The notes under the pieces are model-generated. The model worked only from the letters and a program-made list of their open reading frames with translations, was not told the DNA's origin and searched no databases. From Myxococcota bacterium (GTDB taxonomy: Bacteria; Myxococcota_A; Polyangia; Polyangiales; Houyiibacteriaceae), in the NCBI GenBank assembly GCA_025453555.1, contig JALOQC010000005.1:1-38680 (forward strand): a stretch of 38,680 bases of DNA, in the 5' to 3' direction. Below are positions 23,669 through 31,693 of the stretch, piece after piece (the first letter of the stretch is position 1; the number at the start of each line of letters is the position of its first letter). The position numbers and the translations under genes were made by a program.

Positions 23669-26035
23669 ATGCGCCTCGAGCTCCTGTGGCTTCCACTCCT
23701 CGCCGTCGCGTGGCTCTTCGGGCTCAGCGCGTCACCCGCCGGTCGCGCGCCCGCGCTCCTCGCGTTCGCGGGCGGGCTCGGCGCGCTCCTCGCGCTGCGC
23801 CACGCACGCGCGCGTCTGTGGGGCTTCGCGCTCGCACCGCTCGCATGGCTGGGCGGGCTCTCCGCTGCGCCGACGATCGACACGAACGTCGCCGAGGAGC
23901 GAGGGCTCGCGCGCGTGGAGGCGACGGTGGTCGACGTGCGGCACGGTGCGGACGCGACGGTCGATCTCGTGCTGCTTCGGGGACGTTTCGTGGAGCGTGA
24001 GGACGACGCGGCGCTCCCCGAGTGGCGGGTGCGTGTGCGCGGCGTCGTCGATCCACCGCCGCGAGGTGCACGCGTGCGGGGGCTCGTGCAGGTGCGTCCG
24101 CTCGCGCGCTACTGGAACCCTTCGCCGCACCCGAGCTGGCCCGATGCGCACGCGCCCCACGCGGAGGGGAGACTGGTGGGCGCGCTCGAGGTGATCGACG
24201 AGGGCGGCCTCGCGTGGCTCGAGCGGGCACGTGGCTCGCTGCGTACGCGGCTCGAGCGCACGTTGCCTCCGCATGCCGCCGCCGTCGCGCGGGCGCTGCT
24301 GCTCGGCGACGGTCCCGCGGTCGAAGGGCCCGAACGTGACGCGCTGCGCGGCTCCGGGCTCGCGCATCTGCTCGCAGTTTCGGGGCTGCACGTCGCGCTC
24401 CTCGCGGCGTTCGTGTACCTCGCGTTCGAGCGTCTGCTCCGCGGGCGCGTGCTCGATCCTCCGCGCGCGGCCGCGCTCGCGACGATCCCGGTCGTGCTCG
24501 GCTTCGCGCTCGTCGCGGGCGGCGCGCCCTCGGTGTGGCGCGCGGCCAGCATGGCCGTGATCGTCGCGGGACTTCGTGCGTTGCGGCGACGTCCGCGCCC
24601 GCTCGCGGTGGCTTCGCTGGCGATCGTGCTCTTCGCGGTCGCGTCCCCGGACGACGCCCTGCGGCCTGCGTTCTTGCTGTCCGCCGCAGCGACGCTCGCG
24701 ATCGTGACGGGTACGCGAATCGAAGGCGCTTCCGCGACGACGGCGGCGGCGGATGCTCCCGCCGACGCGAGGATTCTTCGTGAGTCGTTCGCGATGAGCG
24801 CACGCACCACCCTCGCCACCGCGCCGCTCGTGATCTGGTGCTTCGGCGAGCTGCCGGTGTTCGGCGTCGTCGCGAACGTCTTGCTGCTTCCCATCGGCAC
24901 GCTCCTGCTCGTGCCGCTCGCGTTCGCGCATGCGCTCCTCGCGTCGATCGGCCTCGAGTCGATCACGGCGCCGCTCTTCGTCGCGTCGCTCGATGCGCTC
25001 GTCGGCGCCGCGGAGCTCTTCGCGCGCGTGACCCCTGGCACCGCGCTGCCTCCGCCGAGCACGATCCAAGGGTGGATCCTCGTCGCGAGTGCGATGGGGC
25101 TCCTCGCGCTGCGACGACCACGTCACCTCGCGCTCGTCGGGCTCCTGACCGCCGGCGCGCTCGGCCTCGCGGAGGTTCACCTGCGCGCGCTCGCGAAGCC
25201 GGAGGGGCTCCTGCGGCTCACACAGCTCGACGTCGGCCAAGGCGACGGTGCGATCCTCGATCTGCCCGACGGGAGCGCGATGCTGATCGACGGCGGCGGA
25301 GGTCGGCCCGATCCGGGAGAGCGCGCGCTCGTGCCGCTCTTGCGTGCGCGACGACGCGACGTGCTCGCGGTGGTGGTCATCTCGCATCCCCACCCGGATC
25401 ACTTCGCCGGTCTGCACGCGCTCTTGCCGGAGCTCGACGCGGGTCGACTGCGAATCGGCGAGGTCTGGGACGGCGGACAAGCGGAGGCGGAAGAGCCACA
25501 CGGCCCGGCGGCTGCGTTGCTGCGGGCGTTTCGTCGGCGCGGAGTTCGTGTGCGAACGCCGTGCGGGGAGCACACGATCGGCGGCGCGCGCGTGGAGGTG
25601 CGGTGGCCGTGCCCTCGCTTCGACGCGGGCTACGACGCCAACGACAACTCGCTGGTGCTGCGCGTGACCCACGGGCGGCGCGCGATCCTCTTCACCGGCG
25701 ACGTCGAACGCCACGCGGAGGAGGCGCTCGTCGCGAGCGACGTCGATCTGCGCGCGGACGTCTTGAAGGTCCCGCATCACGGCTCGCGCACGTCGTCGAG
25801 CGAGGCCTTCCTCGCGCGCGTTAGACCGACGCTCGCCGTGGCGAGCCAAGGTCGTGGCAACGGCTACGGACATCCGCATCCCGACGTGGTCGCGCGCTAC
25901 GACGCGCTCGGGATCCCGCTCTTGCGCACGCGCGAGTCGGGCGGCGTTGTGATCGAGACCGACGGTGAGTCGATCGTGAGCTGGAGCTGGCGCGACGAGG
26001 TCCCCACCTTCCACGACCGTGCCGCGTCGCAGTGA
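23669..26035 (+). CDS. comEC: ComEC/Rec2 family DNA-uptake channel protein
   Basis: 788 residues from ATG 23669; the frame is open further back but this start gives an immediate membrane segment. Order: two or three N-terminal membrane helices, an OB-like soluble region (about 85-200, DUF4131), the competence domain with GSGLAHLLAVSGLHVALLAA near 230-250 and several helices to ~515, then a metallo-beta-lactamase domain with LTQLDVGQGDGAILDLPDGS, HPHPDHFAGL (zinc-type HxHxDH), FTGDVE and VPHHGSRTS. This is the complete ComEC architecture. ComEC forms the inner-membrane channel for transforming DNA, and the C-terminal domain is thought to degrade the second strand. No other com genes are adjacent. 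Upstream lies the hexamer repeat. Confidence 0.93.
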   Translation: MRLELLWLPLLAVAWLFGLSASPAGRAPALLAFAGGLGALLALRHARARLWGFALAPLAWLGGLSAAPTIDTNVAEERGLARVEATVVDVRHGADATVDLVLLRGRFVEREDDAALPEWRVRVRGVVDPPPRGARVRGLVQVRPLARYWNPSPHPSWPDAHAPHAEGRLVGALEVIDEGGLAWLERARGSLRTRLERTLPPHAAAVARALLLGDGPAVEGPERDALRGSGLAHLLAVSGLHVALLAAFVYLAFERLLRGRVLDPPRAAALATIPVVLGFALVAGGAPSVWRAASMAVIVAGLRALRRRPRPLAVASLAIVLFAVASPDDALRPAFLLSAAATLAIVTGTRIEGASATTAAADAPADARILRESFAMSARTTLATAPLVIWCFGELPVFGVVANVLLLPIGTLLLVPLAFAHALLASIGLESITAPLFVASLDALVGAAELFARVTPGTALPPPSTIQGWILVASAMGLLALRRPRHLALVGLLTAGALGLAEVHLRALAKPEGLLRLTQLDVGQGDGAILDLPDGSAMLIDGGGGRPDPGERALVPLLRARRRDVLAVVVISHPHPDHFAGLHALLPELDAGRLRIGEVWDGGQAEAEEPHGPAAALLRAFRRRGVRVRTPCGEHTIGGARVEVRWPCPRFDAGYDANDNSLVLRVTHGRRAILFTGDVERHAEEALVASDVDLRADVLKVPHHGSRTSSSEAFLARVRPTLAVASQGRGNGYGHPHPDVVARYDALGIPLLRTRESGGVVIETDGESIVSWSWRDEVPTFHDRAASQ

Positions 26036-26137
26036 TCACCGACGTCGTACACACCGTGTGCAGCCGAACCGTACGTGGAGTGACCGTCCGCTCGAAGGCC
26101 GCAGGCTCGCACGACCTCGTCGTCTTCACGCAGATGC

Positions 26138-27739
26138 TCAGCGCGCCCGTACACCCACCGCGCGCGGCTCGGGCTCGAGGCAGACGTGACCTTCGACCCG
26201 CGTCGGGCCCGCGGGTGGGCAGGGGAACGTCGTCTCACGCATCGCGCGCTCGAAGCACGCGCGGACGTTCGCCACAGCGCGGTCCGAGCCGCTCAACGCG
26301 CCTTCGAGGATCGCGATCTCCGCGTCCGCGACCGCGCCTCGCTCGTCGACGTCGAGCGCGAAACGAAAGCCGACCGTGCCCATCCCCCGAAAGCAGGCGC
26401 GCAGCGCACGCTCGCGCTCGTACACGCGCACCGAGGGCACGAACGTGGGATCGCCTTCCGGCATCGCGACGTGGAAGCGCGGCACGAAGACGTCGCCGAG
26501 CCCGCCTCCGAGCCCCGTGGCGCCGCCGAGAACGCCGAGCCCGCCGCTCTCGCCGAACACGTCGACCACCGCCGGGCCGTTCAGCGCGCCGAGCATCCCG
26601 AGCACGCGCTCGCCTTGCGGCTCCAGCCGACGCGCCGCCGCGACCCAATCCGACGCGCGGGGATCCATCCGAGCGATGGGCGCGTGGAACGTCTCGCGCG
26701 GCACCTGCGTGTCGTTCGGGATCGGCGCGGTGCGAGACGGGCGCTGGAAGCGGACGTCGAGCGAGCAACCGCCAATCGCACAGGTGTCCCACACGATCGC
26801 GTACGCGAGGTTCGGATGGGCATCCGCCAAGAGCGACGCGAGCGAGGAGGCGACCGCGCAGACTGGACCGCCCGCGCGGGCTCGTCGGTCCGTCTGGAGC
26901 GTACGCGCACGCCGCGCCTCGCGGCTCGACACCATCGGCAGCCCACGACGCGCGAGGGTTCGCTCGACCTCCTGTGCGATGCGTTCGGCGTCGCGTGGCG
27001 TCCAGCGGCTCGAGAGCGGGAGCACCACGATCTCGAGCGGCGACGCGAGGTCGGGAGCCGGGCCTTCGTCGCCCACGCGCGGCGCCGAGCGCGCACAGAC
27101 GCTCGGCAACGACTCGGCACCTCGCAGCGGCACGGGCGGCTCTCTCGGCGTGCTCGCGGGCGACGACGCCACTCGCGCGAGGAGCGCGACGCCACGCTCG
27201 CGACATCGCGTCGCCCACGCGTCGATCGGTGGAGGCGCGGACAGCGCCATCGCCTCGCACTGCTCGAATACCCTCGCCGCGCGCTCCAAGATCGGGTCCG
27301 CCGACTCGTGCAACGTGCGGACGAAGGTCGCCGCGAGCTCCGCGTCCGCGGCGAGCGCGGCGGGCGGTGGCACCGCGAGGAGCTCGCTGCCGAAGTGCTC
27401 GTAGAGGTCGGCGACCAAGATCGCGCCGAGGAGCTTCGGCGCGGGCGGCGTGTCGTCCCGCGCGAGCGAGCGTTCGATCTCCGCGATCGCCTCGCGGGTC
27501 CGCATCAGCCACGGCTGCATCACGTCGCGCGACCACTCGTCCGTCGCGCCACGTGTCGGGCGGAGCCGAGCCGCGCGCGTCTCGCGGTGGAGCTCGATTG
27601 CGCGCTGTACGTCGGCGGGCGCCTCACGCAGCGGCACGTGCCAGATCGGACGACCTTCGAGCTGCGGAAGGCGTGGACGTTGCGCCGCGGCCGGAGCCAG
27701 CAGCGCGAGCGCGAGGAAGAGCGGCAGCGCGCGACGCAT
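26138..27739 (-). CDS. Exported protein with AgmX/TonB-like C-terminal domain
   Basis: 533 residues from ATG 27739; an N-terminal extension is rejected because this ATG begins a clear signal peptide (MRRALPLFLALALLAPAAAQ). The middle is low in known motifs, with Cys pairs such as WDTCAIGGCSLDV near 335. The last ~100 residues (ERALRACFRGMGTVGFRFAL, DVDERGAVADAEI, ANVRACFERAMRETTFPCPP) match the AgmX/PglI C-terminal pattern found in many myxobacterial exported proteins: a Cys, a strand pair ending DERG.V, a second Cys and a final F/P strand. Function unknown; probably periplasmic or envelope-bound. It follows the histidine kinase gene by 61 bp in the same direction. Confidence 0.75.
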   Translation of the reverse strand: MRRALPLFLALALLAPAAAQRPRLPQLEGRPIWHVPLREAPADVQRAIELHRETRAARLRPTRGATDEWSRDVMQPWLMRTREAIAEIERSLARDDTPPAPKLLGAILVADLYEHFGSELLAVPPPAALAADAELAATFVRTLHESADPILERAARVFEQCEAMALSAPPPIDAWATRCRERGVALLARVASSPASTPREPPVPLRGAESLPSVCARSAPRVGDEGPAPDLASPLEIVVLPLSSRWTPRDAERIAQEVERTLARRGLPMVSSREARRARTLQTDRRARAGGPVCAVASSLASLLADAHPNLAYAIVWDTCAIGGCSLDVRFQRPSRTAPIPNDTQVPRETFHAPIARMDPRASDWVAAARRLEPQGERVLGMLGALNGPAVVDVFGESGGLGVLGGATGLGGGLGDVFVPRFHVAMPEGDPTFVPSVRVYERERALRACFRGMGTVGFRFALDVDERGAVADAEIAILEGALSGSDRAVANVRACFERAMRETTFPCPPAGPTRVEGHVCLEPEPRAVGVRAR

Positions 27740-27800
27740 CCTCGAAGCGTACGCCCACGCGGGTCGAACGTTCCCTCCCGGTTCCGCGGCGACGCGAGCC

Positions 27801-29153
27801 TCACGCCAGCGGCAACCGCACCACGAAGCGCGCGCCTCCCTCGGGAGGATTGTCCGCCTCGATGGTGCCGCCGAGCCGATCGACCAACGCATGACAGACC
27901 GCGAGCCCCAGCCCCGTGCCCTGTCCCACCGGCTTCGTGGTCACGAAGGGCTCGAAGAGTGAATCGAGGACCTCGGGCGCGATCCCCGGCCCGTCGTCGT
28001 GCACCACGAGCACCGCGTGATCGCCGTCGCGTCGCAGCCGCACGTCGACGCGCCCTTGCCCCCCCATCGCGTCCTTCGCGTTGAGCAGCAGGTTCAACAC
28101 CACCTGCTCGAGGCGGCCGCTGCTGCCGACCACGCGCGGCACCTCGTCGAGCGAACGCTCGATCTTCAGCTTGCCGCGACCCTCCGGCGCGACGAGCGCC
28201 GTCGCGTCCGCGATCACGGCGCTGAGATCCGCGCTCGCCTCCACCGGATCGCTCTCGCGCCCCTGGCGCGCGAAGTCGAGCAAGTCGCGCAGGATCCCGT
28301 GGATGCGCTCCGTCTCGTGCTGAATGCGCCGCAGCATCTCCGCGCGGTCCGCCTCGTCGACGTCTTCGTCCCGCGCGAGCTCGACCAGCCCGAGGATCGC
28401 GGCGAGCGGGTTGCCGATCTCGTGCGCGAGCCCCGCCGCCAGCCGGCCCACGCTCGCGAGCCGCGCGCCACGGACGACCTGCTCCTGCGCCGACTCCAGC
28501 TCCGTCTTCGCGCGTTCGAGCTCGCGTAGGCGTTGCTCGAGCGCGTCGCGATCGCGCCGCACCTGCGCGGCCATCGCGTTGAACGAGGTCGCGAGCCGCG
28601 CCACCTCCCCCGCGCCGCGCGCCGGCACGCTGACCTCGAGGTTTCCGCGCGCCACGCGCTCGGAGGCGAGCGTCACCGCCTCCACCGGTCGCACGATCAC
28701 GAAGGTCAGCACCACGTACGTGAGCAGCAGGATCGCTCCGCCCGTGATGGCGACGTAGAAGAGCAACAAGCTCGACTGCGCGGGTCGCGGTCCATCGTCC
28801 GTGCGAAGCCACAACCGGAGCTCCCCCGCCGCGCTGGTCGCGCTCACCGGGGTTCCGACGCCCGTGACGCCACGAAGCCACGGAGTACGCAGCCCCGTCG
28901 GGGTCCACTCCACGCCGCGAACGTCGCCGCGTCCGAGCGTGGCGTCCGCGAGCGCGACGAAGGCCTCGCGCGAACCGTCCCGAGCGAGGCTGGTCGCGGC
29001 GAGCGACGCCGTGACCTCTGCGTCCTCGAGCCGCGCGTTCGTGCGCGCACGTTGTCCGAGCTGCACCGCCGCGATCCCGAGCAGCGAGAACGCCACCACG
29101 AACGCGATCGTGAGCGCGAGCACGAGCTGCAGCCGGAGACCGAGCGGACGCAC
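27801..29153 (-). CDS. HAMP-containing sensor histidine kinase
   Basis: 450 residues from GTG 29153; the frame continues upstream into repeat-rich sequence, so the first start before the membrane helix is used. It has a transmembrane helix at 9-31, a periplasmic sensor of ~95 residues, a second helix at 128-154 (LLLFYVAITGGAILLLTYVV) and HAMP at 155-210. The HisKA H-box GLAHEIGNPLAAILG holds H244. HATPase motifs follow: NLLLNAKDAM (N), DDGPGIAP (G1), FEPFVTTK (F), GTGLGLAVC (G2). All are intact. No response regulator is adjacent, so it is an orphan kinase. The FEPFVTTKPVGQGTGLGL pattern and GNPL are typical of the NtrB-like/HK4 class. Confidence 0.92.
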   Translation of the reverse strand: MRPLGLRLQLVLALTIAFVVAFSLLGIAAVQLGQRARTNARLEDAEVTASLAATSLARDGSREAFVALADATLGRGDVRGVEWTPTGLRTPWLRGVTGVGTPVSATSAAGELRLWLRTDDGPRPAQSSLLLFYVAITGGAILLLTYVVLTFVIVRPVEAVTLASERVARGNLEVSVPARGAGEVARLATSFNAMAAQVRRDRDALEQRLRELERAKTELESAQEQVVRGARLASVGRLAAGLAHEIGNPLAAILGLVELARDEDVDEADRAEMLRRIQHETERIHGILRDLLDFARQGRESDPVEASADLSAVIADATALVAPEGRGKLKIERSLDEVPRVVGSSGRLEQVVLNLLLNAKDAMGGQGRVDVRLRRDGDHAVLVVHDDGPGIAPEVLDSLFEPFVTTKPVGQGTGLGLAVCHALVDRLGGTIEADNPPEGGARFVVRLPLA

Positions 29154-29540
29154 GGACGCCGAGGGTACTCCCCGCGCACGCGCGCGCCGAAGAACTGCGG
29201 ACACCACCCAGAAGTCGGCGAAGCCGACCAGTGCGCGAAAAGCGGGGTTCGAAGGGGCCGAAGCCTCGCCGCTGGAGGCCCGAAGGAGACCGACCGGAGC
29301 GAAGCGCAGGGAGGCCTCCGAGGAGGGAGGGGGCTGGGGAGGTGGGGAGGTCACTCCCCAGAACTGAAGCGGAATCGTGCAAGGCGAAGCGGACCCAGTC
29401 CGCGAAGCCGCACGACTCCGCGAAACTGTCGGGCCGCGCGTGAGCGCGGAGCCGACGAAGTCGGCGGCTGACCCCGCCGACCGGGGCGGGAAGTCGGCGA
29501 AGCCGACCAGCAACGACGTATGCTCCGCGCTGGAGGGCAC
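29154..29540. other. Repeat-rich intergenic region between divergent genes
   Basis: About 390 bp without a gene. It holds two exact 21-bp direct repeats (29211-29231 and 29490-29510) that share AAGTCGGCGAAGCCGACCAG. Each contains the dyad GTCGGC-GAA-GCCGAC. Between them are a purine-rich stretch, a G-quadruplex motif and a hairpin TGGGGAG/CTCCCCA (29343-29360). It must also contain promoters for the minus-strand kinase and the plus-strand TerB-like gene. Confidence 0.65.
29325..29347 (+). other. G-quadruplex motif
   Basis: Four G runs of 3, 5, 4 and 4 with loops of 1, 2 and 4 bases satisfy the G3+N1-7 rule on the plus strand. It lies about 190 bp upstream of the TerB-like start and 170 bp upstream of the histidine kinase start. 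Confidence 0.6.
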
Positions 29541-30086
29541 ATGAGCGACGCACAGACCGCGATGACCACCTGGATCGGCACTCTCGCGCACGGCGGGGTG
29601 CTGCGGAGCGATCTCGAAGAAGCAGGCGTGACGGTCGCCGCGTACGTCGTCGGCGAGGAGCGCTTGTCGGAGCTGCGCGAGTGGATGACGAAGCAGTCTC
29701 CCGAGGTGCTCGCCGCCCAGCGCGTGGCGGCGGTCGAGATCTGCATCTGGATGGCGAACGCCGACCGGAACCTCGACCCCGAGGAGATCCAGCTGCTCAA
29801 GGAGATCATCCTGCGCAGCGAGCTCGACGAAGACACGCAGGACGAACTCGTGGCGGCGGTGCACGAGCCCCCGAGCCTCGACGGCATCGAGTCGCGCATC
29901 GGTCATCCGGTGCTCAAGGAGCTGCTCCTCGCGCTCTCGTGGGAGCTCGCCCACGCGGACGGCACCGTGGCCGCGAGCGAGGAAGCCTTCCTCACCGGGC
30001 TCGCGAAGCGGCTCGGCATCTCGCCCGAACGTTCGCGCGAGCTGCACGCGGCGGTCACCCAGCGCATCAGCCAGATGCCAGGATGA
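29541..30086 (+). CDS. TerB-like protein
   Basis: 181 residues from ATG 29541 (GGAGGG 3-4 bp upstream; ATG 29520 is weaker). The helical core AAVEICIWMANADRNLDPEE, IQLLKEIILRSELDEDTQDE and the second copy LLLALSWELAHADGTVAASE with EAFLTGLAKRLGISPERSRE match the TerB fold, with two acidic ADxxLDPEE / ADGTVAASEE turns that resemble metal-binding motifs. TerB proteins occur in tellurite-stress and envelope-stress systems, but lone TerB domains are common and of unknown role. No other ter genes are near. Cytoplasmic. Confidence 0.75.
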   Translation: MSDAQTAMTTWIGTLAHGGVLRSDLEEAGVTVAAYVVGEERLSELREWMTKQSPEVLAAQRVAAVEICIWMANADRNLDPEEIQLLKEIILRSELDEDTQDELVAAVHEPPSLDGIESRIGHPVLKELLLALSWELAHADGTVAASEEAFLTGLAKRLGISPERSRELHAAVTQRISQMPG

Positions 30087-30174
30087 TCACGGACTCATCG
30101 CGCGTGTGATCGAGTACGCGGCGCTGCTGACTGCGAGCTTGATCACGGACTCACCACCCGGGTGATCACGGACT
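30084..30174. repeat. Three copies of TGATCACGGACT
   Basis: Exact 12-bp copies at 30084-30095, 30140-30151 and 30163-30174. The first includes the TGA stop of the TerB-like gene. The palindrome CACCCGGGTG sits between copies 2 and 3. Rich in TGATCA-type dyads; possibly a terminator or protein-binding array. Confidence 0.65.
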
Positions 30175-30271
30175 GGTCACGCGGTTCTCGAAGCCCGCAA
30201 TCGACGAAGACGTGACCGTCACGGGGACGATCACGCCCTCGGTCAGGCGCTCGAGAACAGCCGAAGGCAGG

Positions 30272-31693
30272 TCAGCCGAGACCCGAGAGCGGCCCCGTTC
30301 CGTCGAGCCCGAAGCGTGCGACCTCGGTCACGCCCGCGGCGTGGGCCATCGACGTGTAGAGGTCACCGAGCGGTGCGTCGACGACGAGGTGGCGGCCACC
30401 GCGAACCGTGCCGCGTCCGTGCCCGCCGAGCAGAATCGGCAAGTTCGTGTGGCGATGCACGGGACCCGAACGTTGCGGCGTGAGGTCGCCGGTCGCGCGG
30501 CCGCTCGAGTGCCCCGTGCCGTCGAGCCCGCCGCCGAAGCAGACGAGCGTGTTTTCGAGGAGCGTCGATCCATCACCCTCCTCCGAGGCCTGCAGGCGAC
30601 GAAGCAGGTTGCCGAACTGGCGCACTTGCCAGTGGTTGATCGCCTCGATGCGGCGGATGTCCGAGTCGCCGTTCTCGAGGTGCGACATGCCGTGGTGATT
30701 CGCGGTGATCGTGCTGCCGTCGACCGAGAGGTGGTCGTGCACGGAGCCCTGCTTCTGGAGCATGAGCGTGACCACGCGGGTGCGATCGCACTGGAATGCG
30801 AGCGCCATCACGTCGAAGAAGAGCTGCACGTGCGTCGGGAAGTCGTAGCCGCTGTCCGGCGGCGGCGTCCCCGGCTCGCACGCCGCGCGACCCTCCGAGG
30901 TCTCGAGCCGCACCTCGAGCGCGCGGATGCCTTCGAGGTACTCGTCGAGCTTCTGGTTGTCGCGCGTCCCGAGCCGTCCCCGCAGGCGCGAGATGTCGTC
31001 GAGCGCTCCGTCGAGCACGCTCCGCTCGAGCGCCAGACGTCGCTCTCGCTCGAGCGCGGTCTCGCCCGCGTCGAAGCCCGCGAAGAGCCGATCGAAGACC
31101 GCGCGCGGCGAACGCTCGCGCTCCGCCGGGGTGGTCTCGTTCACCCAACTGATGTTCGCTTGGTAGACCGGCGCGTAGCCCGAGTCGCCGCCGTAACCAC
31201 CGAAGGTCGAGAGCGAGAGGTTCGGGATCTGCGGCGTGAACTCGCGCAGGTGCTGCGCCGCGAGCTGGTCGATCGACTGCCCGTTGCGGATGTCCGAGCC
31301 GTCGGTCTTGCGAAGGCGCGCGCACGTCAGGAAGGTGCCGGTGTCGCGCGCGTGATCACCCGGACCGTCGTCGGAGACGGTGCCGTCCGGATAGGTGTAG
31401 CGGCCTTGGCCGGGGCGGTTGTGGAGCCCGCTGATCACGTCGAAGTGATCGCGCACGTCCTCGAGCGGCTGGAGCATCGAGGGGAGCGCGTACCCCGTGC
31501 CTTCGGTGCTCGGCGTGAAGTGCCGGCGGATGATCCCGTGCGGGACCCACATCCACACGAGCCGCACGCCGCGGTCTTCGGCGGCCTTGGCGCGCTCGCG
31601 CATCGTGCGCGGCGCCATCGCCTCGAGGTACGGGAGCGCGATCGCGGCGCCCGCGCCACCCAAGAACGCACGGCGAGAAAGTCGGAAGCTCAT
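30272..31693 (-). CDS. DUF1552 protein, Tat-exported
   Basis: 473 residues from ATG 31693, which overlaps the stop of the DUF1592 gene (ATGA). The twin-arginine motif SRRAFLGG is at 6-13, followed by a hydrophobic stretch. Family phrases include WMWVPHGIIRRHFTP, ISGLHN, LTCARLRK, SIDQLAAQHL, SWVNETTP and CFGGGLDGTGHSSG. DUF1552 proteins are encoded almost always after DUF1592-type proteins in Planctomycetes and myxobacteria; their function is unknown but they resemble alkaline-phosphatase/sulfatase-fold DUF1501 proteins. Likely exported and acting with the upstream gene product. Confidence 0.9.
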   Translation of the reverse strand: MSFRLSRRAFLGGAGAAIALPYLEAMAPRTMRERAKAAEDRGVRLVWMWVPHGIIRRHFTPSTEGTGYALPSMLQPLEDVRDHFDVISGLHNRPGQGRYTYPDGTVSDDGPGDHARDTGTFLTCARLRKTDGSDIRNGQSIDQLAAQHLREFTPQIPNLSLSTFGGYGGDSGYAPVYQANISWVNETTPAERERSPRAVFDRLFAGFDAGETALERERRLALERSVLDGALDDISRLRGRLGTRDNQKLDEYLEGIRALEVRLETSEGRAACEPGTPPPDSGYDFPTHVQLFFDVMALAFQCDRTRVVTLMLQKQGSVHDHLSVDGSTITANHHGMSHLENGDSDIRRIEAINHWQVRQFGNLLRRLQASEEGDGSTLLENTLVCFGGGLDGTGHSSGRATGDLTPQRSGPVHRHTNLPILLGGHGRGTVRGGRHLVVDAPLGDLYTSMAHAAGVTEVARFGLDGTGPLSGLG

